DNA of 64,000 bases from Stagonosporopsis chrysanthemi (GCA_022560025.1 JAFISE010000007.1:186001-250000), one strand, 5' to 3'. Numbered from the stretch's first letter, positions 12,601 through 23,806 are shown. Notes: a model not told the origin generated them from the sequence alone. Numbers and translations are program-made.

Positions 12601-13356
12601 TTGATATGCTCGCGGTCGTGGCCAAGCATGTCTTTGAGCACTTCTAATGGGAAGGGCTCTGCATCGGCGCCGTCTCCACGCGCCTTGGTCCTCGTAGGTC
12701 CTTCCACGAGCTTGCCGTTATCCTTGTTCTTACCCGCCTCTTCGGGGCGAGCAACATCATCCAGGCTTCGTAGCACGCCAACTAGCCAGAGCTCTGTAGC
12801 AACGCGCAGAAGCACGCGCTGACGAGCCAGCCTCTCCTTCTCCTCTCGGTCACGCACTTCCTGCGAGAGCGCCTTCAAGTGCGCTTTGTCGGGCGTCGCC
12901 AGCCCCCTTCCGATGTACCAGCCAATGTAGCCGGTGAATTCTGCGGCGCCGAAGCGCTGGTGCAGCGCGCTGACAATTTCGACGCCAGTCGCAATCTCGC
13001 CGGGTGTCTTGAGCTTGCAGAGGCCTTCGTAGCATGCCGAGATGATCTCAGAGAGGTACTTGTGGAGCGATAGCGTGCGAATCTCTTGGAGGAACTGCGA
13101 CTGCGAGGAGGCGTTGATGGCGGTTCGCAGGCGCTTTATGAAGGCGGTGTTCTTCTTCATGGACGAGTCGAGCGAGCCCTGCACGGGAAAGACATCTGCA
13201 TGGCGCATGAGCTGGGAACTGGTGGGGGCGGACTTGGCTACTCACCTTGCTCGCCATCCCACGCTCGAAAATTGAGCTCACGAAGCTCCCCTGTATGCTG
13301 TCAGCATCCTGAAGCTCCCAGCGAGCGTTCCACGTACGCTTCCTGGGTCTTTCCAT
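9699..13356 (-). CDS. upf2: UPF2/NMD2, nonsense-mediated mRNA decay factor
   Basis: Scaffold of the Upf complex that links Upf1 and Upf3 in decay of mRNAs with premature stops. Exons, in transcript order: 13356-13338 (19 nt), 13290-13246, 13195-9699; 1186 aa. The first intron has a GTACGT donor and a TGCTGAC branch site. Removing both introns gives an N-terminus with the family's RKRELRELNxRAWDGE motif joined to LDSSxKKNTAFIKRLR. Three MIF4G-type helical regions can be followed: about residues 30-250, 490-650 and 700-890. The last carries ERMPVELFLRKIMY and NIHLLAVILGTIHRYH. Around 935-1000 is a long Asp/Glu/Ser stretch, then the Upf1-binding tail (EADFDRELAKLM). The very C-terminal residues after LSDVNWYG are less conserved and could be shorter if an unseen intron exists. 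Confidence 0.96.
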
Positions 13357-16300
13357 GGTGGAGTAGGTAGTCCCTCGGTGGTGGAGGGGCAGAGGTTGAT
13401 AGCACGGGTCGGCTATGATACGCGCACATGGAAAATCGGAGCTATATTGGGCGCGACTTCTGCGAGCATTGGGTCTGGCGCAGTTCGGGCAAGCTCACAG
13501 TGAAGCAATCGTGTGCGCAGAGCAGCAGCAAGGCAAGGTGGGGTGGTTCTGCAGTCGCACAGGTGAAGCGTTGTTGAAGTTCGTCTGCAGGTACGCTTCG
13601 GCCATGTGCTTGCCCCGTCGGGGGTATAGCGTCATGTCCGCCGCAATGCTTGGCATGAAAGCACGCAGCGGGGTGCTCAACCTGAGAGCCTGCTACAGTC
13701 CACCATCAGATGCGACTAACAATACGTGCGCAGCCACCGCTGCGCCTGAACATTCCCGGAAAGCTTTGCATCAGGTTGCTTATCGTCACGACGTGCTTGT
13801 CCCACTCCTTCAGCTATGCAGCCTATGCTGTTGCCAGTATCCTTTGTTCAACAATGAGGGCACCTTGAAATATGTGATGTAATTGATGTCAAGAGCCTTT
13901 GCATATTCAAGAAATAATAGAGCTCTCGGCGCCTGTCGTAAGTACCTACGCTGTCTCTCATGACCATCAAGAGACTCGAATCAGTCGCTCATTAAACGCT
14001 GAAGACTCGAGAATGGAAGTGCTGTGCTATTTTCCCTTCACTACTTAACACTATATTTCCATATCTATGTTGATCGAGACCCGCATCCAGCAGGGGAATC
14101 GCAGGGCGCAGCGCTATTCTCACGTGTGCAAGACCCTGCTGGCTCATCCTGAAGCACGCATTGAACCACACGAGTATTGGACATTAGACCGAGTGTTACA
14201 GGGACAGGCCTGGGGGAAATCAATATGCAATCCCGGGGACTGAACAAACTTCTCGAGACCAGCGGCGCGCATCTCCTTCTGCATGCAGGTCATGACCTCA
14301 CGATGCAGGGCCAGCACCACGTGCAGCAGCCAGCCAGCCAGCCACAGCGACTACGGACAAGGCCATCTGAGCTTAAAGGAACGTTGGTTCTCAGCATCTG
14401 GATGGGTTGCGCTGAGCAGTCGGGGCGTAAATCTACTCGATACAATTACTCCCATGCGAAAAGGGGCGGTACGGTCGCGTACAGTGCTTGGTTCTCTTCC
14501 CCTACGGCGATCCTTGGCGGTTCTATTGTATTGCAAATGCACGTCAAAGCGGCAATGTGGAGCGAAGCATGGCGCGCCTAATCCCACAGTCTGTCCCTCC
14601 GCAGTTCTTTGCCCACAAGCGTCAAGGTGCCAGACTGGCACTTTGGAACAAAGCAATGGTCGTGAGTGGCTGACATAGCCAGGCTTGGATGTTAGAGTTC
14701 AAAGAGATCAAAGTGTGGTTCAGGGGTAAACGGTGAGCTTAGAATCGCCGCGGCTTCAACGCTACCGGGCATAGGCGCTATGGATGAACGCCTTGATTCA
14801 TGTATAGATGAAACAAAAATTTGCGGGAGTCGATTTCGACAGATCGATCTCGACAGATAACGGAGACCACGGGGGCGATGGAATACGAGGAGCCATCTCA
14901 GCTGCTTTGTACACAGTACAGCAATCTCAGCCTTGCGATGTCATCTTCCGATACCAGTAAACCGTGACCGCGATCTGCAATGCTATTCACGGAGATTCGC
15001 TTGTAACATTGCATTCCATGGTTCTGTACCGAATAGATCGGCGGGTTGGCTAGGCACGACCAGGTCCCGAACTGCGGGACGGCGAATAAGACTCAGGGCT
15101 GTTTATCGATTGACAGCCGTCTGCACAGCCTCGTAGACAGCAGGTCTGCGTTGACGATCTGTTCTGGAAGGTTGAGTGGGACGCAACGAGCTGGAAGTGC
15201 ATGGAGAGTATTTGAGGCTCGAAGGCGGTGGAACGGCGTGTGTCACGGCAAGCAGCCACTTAGCAGGGTAGTCATGTCATCTCCATCTCATCACTCGATG
15301 TTGTGTTGAGGCGCCGTGCTGTGTGGAGTCGCAGGCCCCTCTTCAACGTCTCCACCAGCGTGGTCGTGCTGCTTTTTCTAGCGTTTCCTAGCGCTCGTTA
15401 TGGCGGCGCCGAAGGAGAAAAGGAGGGCCAACGTGCTGCTCCGTCGGCGGCTCGTATTTAATTTCAGTAACGGATGACAGCAAGCCCCTGCCGCAAGTCC
15501 ACCGCCTGGCCAGTGAGAGCATGGAGGAGGCGCGATTGGATGGAGCCGTTATGTCAGCCCGCATTCGCTTGCTCAGGCGAGACCAGCAGGCTCTTGGCAA
15601 TGAAACGCGCATACGGAAGGGCGGCAGGGAAGACGAAATTCCTGCGCGCCATGATGCCATTGGAACGTAAGTATCCAGCAGCAAGCACAGATGGTGCAGT
15701 AACAGGCTCTGAGCCGGCTGTCGAGCCGGTGCACGCCACGGGAGTGCTGGCTGTGCTGCATTATACTGTAGTCGTGGCTGCGTCTCAAAGACAGCGTAGC
15801 CGCCATGGAGTACCCGTCTTCGAATGACAAAGGGACAAAGAGAGGCATCACGAGGGCGATCAGGAGCATCGTCAAACAGAACGACCAGGAGGCTGCAAAC
15901 CTCACACGCCCAACGGCAGATGGCGCTCGGAGGCGTCGTCCTAAAATAGCTGGCGAGGCTGCATTAGGCCGCGTTGGCGTGGAGCTTCGTGCGCTGTGCA
16001 CCAGTCAAACCAAACGCACTCGCCAGCGCCTGTGTTAAGCACTGGGTTTGAAGAAGGGGAGGCGGCCTGCCTGCCCGAATGAGTCGGCAGGCCCCTGCGA
16101 CGATCGCGCGCGCACTTGCGCCAGCTTTCACTACGCCCAGAGGCACGATGATTCTTTGGGCGAAGCCTGCGGTGGGCCCCAGCGTTTCCGCGCTCTCGTG
16201 CCTGTACAAACCAGCCCGGCCCCCTCTGTGCAGTAAATTCCCTTCCCACCTCCAGGCGCACTTCCCCTCCAAACCTGCAGCTGTCTCCCTTGCGTGCAGC

Positions 16301-16828
16301 TCTTGTCATGACACTGTGCTGAAAAGCGGCTTCTTTCTTGCTTCGAACCCTTACACTCGTTTCCCTGCCTGCTCCAGGAGGTGCCTTTACCCGCCGAACA
16401 CGCATCAGAGCACCCGGCACCAGGATCCAATATAATCGACACCAGTCAACACTGTTAGCTGAATCAACACCTGTCTTTTTTTTTGCGCCTGCTTCTTCTC
16501 GTCGACACCCTCGGTTCCAGCCTCAATTCTCTAGCGCCGTGCGACAGAGAGTCCTGTGAGCGTGCGCTGTGTCACCCGTCCAGCTCTCCACCGCCCTGGA
16601 ATTGTCTCGACCTGGTCAACTGCCTCATATCGTGCTCGCCTCTCGACTTTTGAACGTGGCTCTTAGTCGCCCTCTGCTGCTTCCACGTCCAGCGTGTTCC
16701 AGCACCCCGTCTCCCCGAGCGGCTCCCTACACATCCTCGGCAGCTTAAGCCAGAGCTTCCTGCCTACACTCGCTTCACCCCACCTCACGACCTCGACACG
16801 ACTATATACGCTTTAATACTTCTCTGCA
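13357..16828. other. Long intergenic region between UPF2 and the second chitin synthase
   Basis: About 3.4 kb with no convincing gene. Frames open for 60-160 codons exist, several overlapping on opposite strands around 15.4-16.4 kb, but none has domain-like or family-like sequence. Around 14325 there is a short CAGC tandem repeat. From about 16200 the plus strand becomes C/T-rich, continuing to the start codon at 16829. This suggests a long leader, as is common for chitin synthase and other wall genes. Confidence 0.5.
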
Positions 16829-19450
16829 ATGTGGGACGCAGTTGGTCCCGTTGTTGGGGCCCTGGTGTCCAGGGCCGATTCGAGCGGTATTCCCGATATC
16901 GACGACCCATGGCCGACTAAGGATGTAAGTTTGCCCGGCTTCCAAAGCCAGGCTTTGCAGCTGACAGCAACAGATCGTCTACGTAGCCATCGTCGGCACA
17001 GTCATGCTGGCTGCTTTGCTCGAATGGTTCCTCTGGGTCGCCGCCTTCCTGTACTGCATCGTCAAGGTTTTCCAGAAGGCCGAAACGATCAGTGTGCGGT
17101 TCCTGGCCGTCTTCTTCGGTATCATGTTCTTCTGTCTTCGGTCCGTTGTCTCGCCCTCTATTTCTCCACGTGCGAAGCTAATCCCACCAGTGCCATTTTC
17201 CTGCCCATCATGGTAGTCACACTTCCTCTGCCTCCTCAGGTCGTCAAGTACTTCCCCACTGAGATGGTCGACTTCCTGCAGTGGTTCGCCTTCTGGTCTT
17301 TCGCCGGTCTTTTGACCATTCCGTGGTTGTTCTGCGTCTACCAGCTCGTGACCCACTCCGTTGGCCGCACAAGGAGAATCAAAAGTGTGCTTGACGAGAC
17401 GTCAGCGCCCAAGGTCGTCATCATTATGCCTTGCTACCAGGAAATTCCCGAGATTCTTCTCCGTACTTGCGATTCGCTCGTGGACTGCGAGTACCCGCCT
17501 TCCTGCCTGCACATCTTCCTGTCCTTCGACGGAGACCAGGAAGACGAACTATACCTGAACACTATCGAGAAGCTTGGTGTGCCTCTCACCCTCGATTCGT
17601 ACCCCAAGTCTATTGACGTCATCTACCGTGGCTGCCGTATCACCATCTCCCGATTCCCCCACGGTGGCAAGCGTCACTGCCAGAAGAGGACTTTCAAGCT
17701 CATCGACAAGATCTACGCCGAGTACTTGAAGCGCAACGACAACCTGTTCGTGCTCTTCATCGATTCCGACTGTATCCTCGACAAGACCTGCATCCAAAAC
17801 TTCATGTACGAGATGGAACTTAAGCCTGGCTCCAAGAAGAACATGTTGGCTCAGACCGGTGTCATTACATCTACCACGGAGAAGAACTCGCTCATCACCC
17901 TGCTTCAGGACATGGAGTACATTCACGGTCAGCTTTTCGAGCGTTCCGTCGAGTCCGGCTGTGGTGCCGTCACCTGTCTTCCTGGTGCACTTACCATGTT
18001 GCGTTTCTCTGCATTCCGTAAGATGGCCAAGTACTACTTTGCCGACAAGGCTGAGCAATGTGACGACCTCTTCGACTACGGCAAGTGCCATTTGGGCGAA
18101 GATCGTTGGTTGACTCACTTGTTCATGATTGGCGCTCAGGAGCGATACCAGATCCAGATGAACACTGGTGCTTTCTGCAAGACCGAGGCTGTCCAAACAT
18201 ACACATCACTGTTGAAGCAGCGTCGCCGTTGGTTCTTGGGTTTTATCACCAACGAAGTCTGCATGTTGACAGATATCCGTCTGTGGAAGCGCTACCCTAT
18301 CCTCCTGATCGTCCGTTTCATGCAGAACACTATCCGTACCACCGCTCTGCTGTTCTTCATCCTGGTCCTCTCTCTCATCACAACATCGCAGAAGATCGCC
18401 AACTTGCCTGTCGGTTTCATCGCTATCTCTCTCGGACTCAACTGGCTTCTCATGATCTACTTCGGCGCCAAGCTTGGTCGTTACAAGGTCATGCTGTACC
18501 CTCTCATGTTCGTCGTCAACCCCTTCTTCAACTGGTGCTACATGGTCTACGGTATCTTCACTGCCGGTCAGCGTACGTGGGGTGGACCCCGTGCCGATGC
18601 CGGTTCCGCTGACGCAAAGACCACCCCCCAGGAGGCGATTGCTCAAGCTGAGGCCAACGGCGACGATCTCAACGTTGTTCCCGAGACCTTCAAGGCTGCC
18701 GCTGCAGAACACAAGAAGGGCGGTGCCGTTCCTCTGCAGCCTACTGCCGACATGGAGGGTCGCTTTGCCGCCGCCGAGAGGCTGCCCAACGGCTGGTACC
18801 AGCAGAGCAACGACTCTGGTCTTACCTTCCCCAACATGGCACCCCGCGACCCCAACGCTCCCCACATCCCATTGCACCCTCGTTCCTCCATGGACTCGTT
18901 CACCTCGACCGCTACCTCCGCCAACAACTCTGTCTACATGCCCCGGCGTGTCGAGTCCTTCATGGATCCTGAGGATGCCCGCATCTACCACAAGACTCAA
19001 GAAACTCAGAAGCCTGCTGGTGGTGCTTTCTTCGAGGAGCAACGTCAGCAAGGACCTTATGAAGTTGGCATGAGCTCTGGAAAGGGCGCGTATACCGAGT
19101 CGGTGGAGTCCCTTTCTGGTGACTCTGTCTACGACAAGCAGCAGGCGCAGCAGCAATACCAGAGAACCTCGCCATTGTCCAACCAGATTGGTCAGGGCGA
19201 TCTTGCGGCACCCAAGGCTGCGTACAGCCAGCAAAACAAGAACGACTCCACCGGCTCAAACCGCCAAGGACGCAGCCCCCTCGCACAAGAGAGCTACAGG
19301 AGTGCACCAGGTGACGATGCCGGGTATGAGATGCATCAGCCTCAAAACAGCAGCCTGATGCGCGACGTTTCCCCGGCACCCATGGGCCACAACAGAAGCG
19401 ATTCAACGGATTCGAAGAAGCGCAAGCGCCTTACCAAGGACCGCAAATAA
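16829..19450 (+). CDS. Chitin synthase without motor domain (class VI of Choquer; A. fumigatus ChsD-like)
   Basis: Second chitin synthase. Exons 16829-16924, 16974-17140, 17191-19450; 840 aa. Intron 1 starts GTAAGT and has a GCTGACAG branch region. Intron 2 (GTCCGT...CCACCAG) has a GCTAAT branch and restores the family segment FFCLR-AIFLPIMVVTLPLP. It opens with the short IPDIDDPWPTKD motif, then two or three membrane segments (about 33-130), then a GT2 core. The core carries MPCYQE, LFIDSDC, CLPGAL, EDRW near 391-394 and QRRRW at 431-435. Four or so hydrophobic segments follow. The last 250 residues are polar, low-complexity and end in a basic KKRKRLTKDRK. It has no myosin-like or cytochrome-b5-like part, unlike the gene at 1203. 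It belongs to the fungal group placed in class VI by some authors and class VII by others. Confidence 0.94.
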   Translation: MWDAVGPVVGALVSRADSSGIPDIDDPWPTKDVSLPGFQSQALQLTATDRLRSHRRHSHAGCFARMVPLGRRLPVLHRQGFPEGRNDQCAVPGRLLRYHVLLSSVRCLALYFSTCEANPTSAIFLPIMVVTLPLPPQVVKYFPTEMVDFLQWFAFWSFAGLLTIPWLFCVYQLVTHSVGRTRRIKSVLDETSAPKVVIIMPCYQEIPEILLRTCDSLVDCEYPPSCLHIFLSFDGDQEDELYLNTIEKLGVPLTLDSYPKSIDVIYRGCRITISRFPHGGKRHCQKRTFKLIDKIYAEYLKRNDNLFVLFIDSDCILDKTCIQNFMYEMELKPGSKKNMLAQTGVITSTTEKNSLITLLQDMEYIHGQLFERSVESGCGAVTCLPGALTMLRFSAFRKMAKYYFADKAEQCDDLFDYGKCHLGEDRWLTHLFMIGAQERYQIQMNTGAFCKTEAVQTYTSLLKQRRRWFLGFITNEVCMLTDIRLWKRYPILLIVRFMQNTIRTTALLFFILVLSLITTSQKIANLPVGFIAISLGLNWLLMIYFGAKLGRYKVMLYPLMFVVNPFFNWCYMVYGIFTAGQRTWGGPRADAGSADAKTTPQEAIAQAEANGDDLNVVPETFKAAAAEHKKGGAVPLQPTADMEGRFAAAERLPNGWYQQSNDSGLTFPNMAPRDPNAPHIPLHPRSSMDSFTSTATSANNSVYMPRRVESFMDPEDARIYHKTQETQKPAGGAFFEEQRQQGPYEVGMSSGKGAYTESVESLSGDSVYDKQQAQQQYQRTSPLSNQIGQGDLAAPKAAYSQQNKNDSTGSNRQGRSPLAQESYRSAPGDDAGYEMHQPQNSSLMRDVSPAPMGHNRSDSTDSKKRKRLTKDRK

Positions 19451-20024
19451 ACGCGGATCTTCCTTTTGATCGACAATCTATTTTCGCATCTACGCATCAA
19501 AATCTGGACATGGGTGGCGGCGTTTTCCCGCCTTCGACAGCGGTCTGCTTTTTCACATCCCTAGCGTAGGGCAGGGTCACAGGCGTTTGAGCGGCCGATA
19601 TAACTGCAACGACTTGCATTGTCTCCTTAATGTACATATGTTTATGCTCCCACTATTTCTGGGCGGCGATGCGTTTGCTTCGTTGGATACGACTCCAACT
19701 GTAGATCATGACTGGTTCACTCACTCACTGCCATTGTTACAAACGATAGCTTGTGTGGTTGTATATATGTGAGCCTGGAACTATCCTGCGCCTAATGTTC
19801 AAGGTTTACGGACTGAATACAACAATTACACTACAATTGCTCCTTACATGTGCGGCTTTGGTTCGAGATGTTTGTAATCTATATGTTGCTCTGCAGTGGA
19901 GGTACACGTAGTTATTGCATGCCCGCTGGCTCTCCATCACACTGAGGACCCTCTCAGGTCACGTCGAGTGCAACCAGCTTCGACCCTGATGTCCCAACGT
20001 TGTGCCATACACATGACCATCTGA
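19451..20024. other. Convergent 3' regions of chitin synthase and Nudix gene
   Basis: No gene. The facing genes both end here, so this is shared 3' untranslated sequence. Confidence 0.6.
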
Positions 20025-20675
20025 TCAAGCCCCAGCACCAGGCTGCTCAATCCTCTTGAACAACTCAGGATGATCCATCGCATACTGCACGCCCGCCGCC
20101 CAATGATACAGCTTCGCTGCAATGACATACCCCTCCTTTGCCCATCCTTCCAGCCTCTCATACAGCTCCGCCAACGGCACATTAACCCTCAGAATATCCT
20201 CCCCCTCATCCAAATGCTGCTCCGGCTCCGGCTCTCCCTCCTTCAAATGCACCTCCATCATGCACAAACACATATTCGCATTCGTCATGCCTGGATCAGC
20301 CGCAACCGCAGGACTCGTGCTGACGACCTTGCCCTGATACCCGGTCTCCTCGTACAACTCGCGGACCGCAGCCTGCTCGGGGGTTTCGCTCGCATCGATC
20401 AGGCCCGCGGGCCACTCGACGGTGGTGGCTTCGACGGGCGGGCGGAACTGCAGCACCACGATTGTGGACGGCGGCTTGGATGGGTGGTAGATGATGTTGC
20501 CCATTGCGACGGCGTCGACGCCGGCACTGCCGCGCGTCTTGCGCGAGGCGACTTCCCATACGCGGGATACGCCGTGCGCGTCGATATAGGATACTTTTTG
20601 CAGCTTGACCCATTTGGCTTCTGAGGAGGGGAGGTCCGTGAAGGAGGTCACGTGCGCTTTGCTCTTGCTGGCCAT
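20025..20675 (-). CDS. ysa1: Nudix hydrolase, ADP-ribose pyrophosphatase (YSA1-like)
   Basis: 216 aa, no intron. Members split ADP-ribose and related ADP-sugars into AMP and a sugar phosphate. The 23-residue Nudix box is complete at residues 91-113: G91, E97, R105, E106, E109, E110 and G112 are all present, so metal binding should be intact. The upstream segment VLQFRPPVEATTVEWPAG and the later DPGMTNA are typical of the ADP-ribose branch rather than of MutT. It is divergent from the FAD oxidoreductase gene, with 505 bp between start codons. The exact substrate is inferred from family. Confidence 0.88.
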   Translation of the reverse strand: MASKSKAHVTSFTDLPSSEAKWVKLQKVSYIDAHGVSRVWEVASRKTRGSAGVDAVAMGNIIYHPSKPPSTIVVLQFRPPVEATTVEWPAGLIDASETPEQAAVRELYEETGYQGKVVSTSPAVAADPGMTNANMCLCMMEVHLKEGEPEPEQHLDEGEDILRVNVPLAELYERLEGWAKEGYVIAAKLYHWAAGVQYAMDHPELFKRIEQPGAGA

Positions 20676-21180
20676 TGTGCTGGTTTGGCTTGGGAGGTGG
20701 GTTGAGAGTAGGTTGTATTTTTGGGTAGTGTAGCTTGCGTAGTTGTCGAGGAGGGCTGAAGCCGTGCTTGCAAAGTCGTGCAGAGACGTGATGTAGCCGT
20801 GGTGGGATGAGTCGGCGCAGTGCTACAGCGATTGCCGATGACGTAATCGAATTTTGTCTCAGAAACTACGTCTGAGAAAGAAAAAGCCACCACTCGAAAA
20901 GTCTGTGACTATCGGAGATCTTAATTGCTACGAGAGAGTCGAGTCGATTAAGCCTGCGCGCAGTACTCCAGCATCGTGAGTGGGCTCTGACACAAAACAT
21001 TAGCGGCGGGAACTAATCGCGTAACGTCACTCGGAGCCATAACATGGTTCTTGATAAACAGCAGAGCCCCACTACATCTTGACTTTCCTCGGATGTTGCT
21101 CTTCTGTTTCGATTGATCTTGTGTCTGTCGCGTTAAATTCGGTCAGGGGCTCAGCGAGCTTGAAGCTTCCGCTCGCCGCC
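20676..21180. promoter_or_regulatory. Shared divergent promoter region (YSA1 / FAD oxidoreductase)
   Basis: 505 bp separate two start codons on opposite strands, so both promoters must lie here. No specific operator was identified. Confidence 0.5.
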
Positions 21181-22470
21181 ATGACACCCACACATGCCTT
21201 CTCTAAATCCATATTGAGTGCAGCTACGAGACGACAATTTTCATCAAGCATAAAACGAGATGCCGACTTTACACACGCCGTGATTGGTGGTGGTGTAGTT
21301 GGGCTGGCGATAGCACGGAAGCTGCAAGCAAGAGACGGTGCATCAACCGTGCTGATTGAGAAGCATGGATCTGTGGGAACAGAGACGAGCTCGAGGAATA
21401 GCGAGGTAAGATTGACCTTTGTCACAATTCCTTCCGTTTCGATGGATTTACCGTGGAATTGAGACATCAAGATTGACCTTGAGCAGGTAATACATGCAGG
21501 TCTGTATTATGGGACCGACTCGCTCAAGACGAAACTGTGCCTACGCGGCAAAGAGATGATATACGACCTATGCCAAAGGCACTCCATTCCACACCGCAAC
21601 ACAGGCAAGTGGATCGTTGCCCAGGATTCTGCCCAATACGATGCGATCAGCAAAGTCCACGAGTTCGCGTCCAACGTTGGGGTGCCAACTCGATTCCTTT
21701 CTGCCAAAGAGGCGAAAGAGCGGGAGCCGGACGTGCGCGCAGAAGCTGGCGTGCTTGAGAGCTCGTCAACAGGAATTGTAGACTCGCACAGCCTGATGCA
21801 GTTCCTTGAAGGCGACTTCGAGAACAACGACGGTGTTTGTGCATTCCGGAGCCCAGTCGTCCGCGTAGATCCCATAGACGCCGGGCGAGGGGGCTGGAAA
21901 ATCACAACCAAGAGCCCGGACGGCGAAGAGACAACAATCACCGCAGAGACGGTCATCAACTCTGCCGGTTTGTTCGCCGTGGCTATTTCAAACATGATAT
22001 TGCCCGAGGACAGACAGAGGAAAGCGTTCTACGCAAAGGGGAGCTATTTCAGCTACTCCTCCTCACGCCCGAAACCGAAGACCCTCATCTACCCTGCCCC
22101 TGTTCCCGGTCATGGGGGGCTGGGCACCCATCTTACGCTCGACATGGGCGGGCGTGTGCGCTTTGGGCCGGATGTCGAATGGACCGACTCGCCGACAGAT
22201 TACACACCCAATCACAAGAATCTGAAGGCCGCCATTGATGATATCCAGACATACCTCCCTGCTGTTGACCGAGATGCGATCTCACCGGACTACGTGGGAA
22301 TTAGACCGAAGCTGGGACGGCTGGCTGCAACGAGTGGCAAGGACTTCCAGGACTTCTATATCGTAAAGGAGGAAGGGTTTGAAGGATTCGTCAACCTGTT
22401 GGCCATGGAGAGTCCGGGGCTCACAAGCAGTCTTGCGGTTGCGGAGGAGGTGGAAGATTTGCTGTATTAG
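21181..22470 (+). CDS. Mitochondrial FAD-dependent oxidoreductase, L-2-hydroxyglutarate dehydrogenase-like
   Basis: Exons 21181-21405 and 21487-22470; 402 aa. The intron is in phase 0 and rebuilds SSRNSEVIHAGLYYG, a signature of the L2HGDH branch of the DAO family. The first 29 residues are basic and Ser/Thr-rich with no acid, as in a mitochondrial presequence. An FAD-binding Rossmann motif (AVIGGGVVGLAIARKL) follows, then VLIEK at the end of the second beta strand. C-terminal family marks are NSAGLFA, GGLGTHLTLD and GLTSSLAVAEEV. L2HGDH oxidises L-2-hydroxyglutarate to 2-oxoglutarate; the substrate here is inferred. The start at 21181 has a GCCGCCATGAC context. Confidence 0.87.
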
Positions 22471-22842
22471 TAAGGCCAGGTCTTCGTATACTTATATACA
22501 GCAAAGTAGCCTTTGATTCTGCGTGTGCATCTCGCACAGCATCCAAATGACTTTAGCGAGTCGCCTGCACAATCATAACACCGCGGTCTTGCAAAGGCAA
22601 CAGCAATTTACTAGAGAGGCTTGAAACGTGGTTAAGTCATAGAACATATTGTATACCTCCTTGGTAAGTATATATATCTCTTGGTAAGTATGTTGGCCTT
22701 GAGTAAGCATACGTGTCCCTTGGCAAATATGTCAGCAACCTAACTCTTTCCTAGATATATCCAGAATGAATAATATTCTCAGTTATCCTCCTTTGCCGCC
22801 TTGGCCTTGGCCGCCTCCGTACTCCTCCGGCGAACGCCGGCC
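22471..22842. other. Intergenic region with degenerate 25-bp tandem repeats
   Basis: Near 22658-22735 the unit CTTGGTAAGTATRT recurs three to four times at roughly 25-bp spacing, with mismatches. No gene is seen, although an alternative frame of the neighbouring minus-strand gene is open to 22779. Confidence 0.45.
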
Positions 22843-23214
22843 TCAATCTCTCGTGCACTTGTAGTCGCCGGAGCGACGACCTCTGGTGAAGCTTGCGCTG
22901 CAGTCTCCGCAACAGCCTCCAGCCTCGGCGCAGGGTATGGTGGAAAATGAGGTGGCGGCGGACGAGGAGGGGCGCCGGCGGCGGCGGACGACAAGGAGGA
23001 GGTGGTGGCGGTGGCGACGGTGGTGGTTCTCCTTGTCCTTTTCCCAGTCCCTCTCCCTCTCCCTCTCCCTCTCCCTCTCCCTCTCCCTCTGCTTCTCCTT
23101 CTGCTTCTCGCGCGCATCCCACCAAGCAAGGTAGGCTTGGGCGTACGGGGCGCCAAGGGCGAGGATGGCGCAGGTGATCGTGACCACGAAGTATGCGACC
23201 TCTAGAGAAGCCAT
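22843..23214 (-). CDS. Small one-pass membrane protein with an Arg-Glu repeat (hypothetical)
   Basis: 123 aa as an unspliced model. Residues 5-30 form one hydrophobic helix starting MASLEVAYFVV. They are followed by WWDAREKQKEKQ and an RE dipeptide tract encoded by about eight GGGAGA-type hexamers (23048-23091). After the repeat this frame is Arg/His/Ser-rich and poor. Another frame (open to 22779) gives a more protein-like Pro/Ala/Glu-rich tail ending in KAAKEDN. An intron or a repeat-length shift inside 22950-23060 may therefore join the membrane start to that tail. No family is recognised. The N-terminal exon is the reliable part. Confidence 0.5.
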   Translation of the reverse strand: MASLEVAYFVVTITCAILALGAPYAQAYLAWWDAREKQKEKQRERERERERERERDWEKDKENHHRRHRHHLLLVVRRRRRPSSSAATSFSTIPCAEAGGCCGDCSASFTRGRRSGDYKCTRD

Positions 23215-23806
23215 GGTGTTGGCTACAAGGTTTTGAGAGAGTTGGCGGAGAAGGGAAATGGTACGGCTGTGAGCTAAACCTTGGTGCTGAGGATCAGGAA
23301 CATTGTCAACAAACAGCATGTTTACATTCAGTTACGCTAGCTGGTTAAGACTGCTCTACTTGATGTGTGCGTGACTTCCTTACTTCCTAAGGCCAGATTC
23401 GGAGAATCTGCAATTGAACGAGCCTTCCTTGTATGCACAGTGCACATCACCGCAATCCTCCAAGTGTACCAGGACGTCCTCGCTAACAGGCCTGTCCAAT
23501 AACTTTGAATCCTACGCCTTACATCCAACGACAGGCTACCTCCACCTTCATGTCGGTGCAGAGTGTACTCAGTGAGACAATACGAGCAGTGTCCCGTATT
23601 GCTGAAGGCCTCCAGCTCCTGTGCCATAGTCCCATCATGGCAATGACGTTGGTTATTGACTGTGCATACCGTACTGAGTATAGAACTATCAGCCGACGTC
23701 AGGTGAGGGCAGATATGTACGTTCAGTTGAACCAATATTGCCTCAAGAGCCGTTACCTCCACCCTCTCAAAGAATGGTAAGCGGTGGATCAAATGAGTGC
23801 TAGCGA
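23215..23806. other. Intergenic region
   Basis: About 590 bp between two minus-strand genes. Overlapping short frames on both strands look random. Nothing is recognised. Confidence 0.45.

Noticed and set aside
15388..16442. Several overlapping frames of 100-160 codons on both strands
   Set aside because: They overlap each other in all directions and lack domains; this is the long leader and promoter of the gene at 16829.
18206..19234. 342-codon frame antisense to the second chitin synthase
   Set aside because: It is a shadow of the low-complexity C-terminal part of the sense gene.
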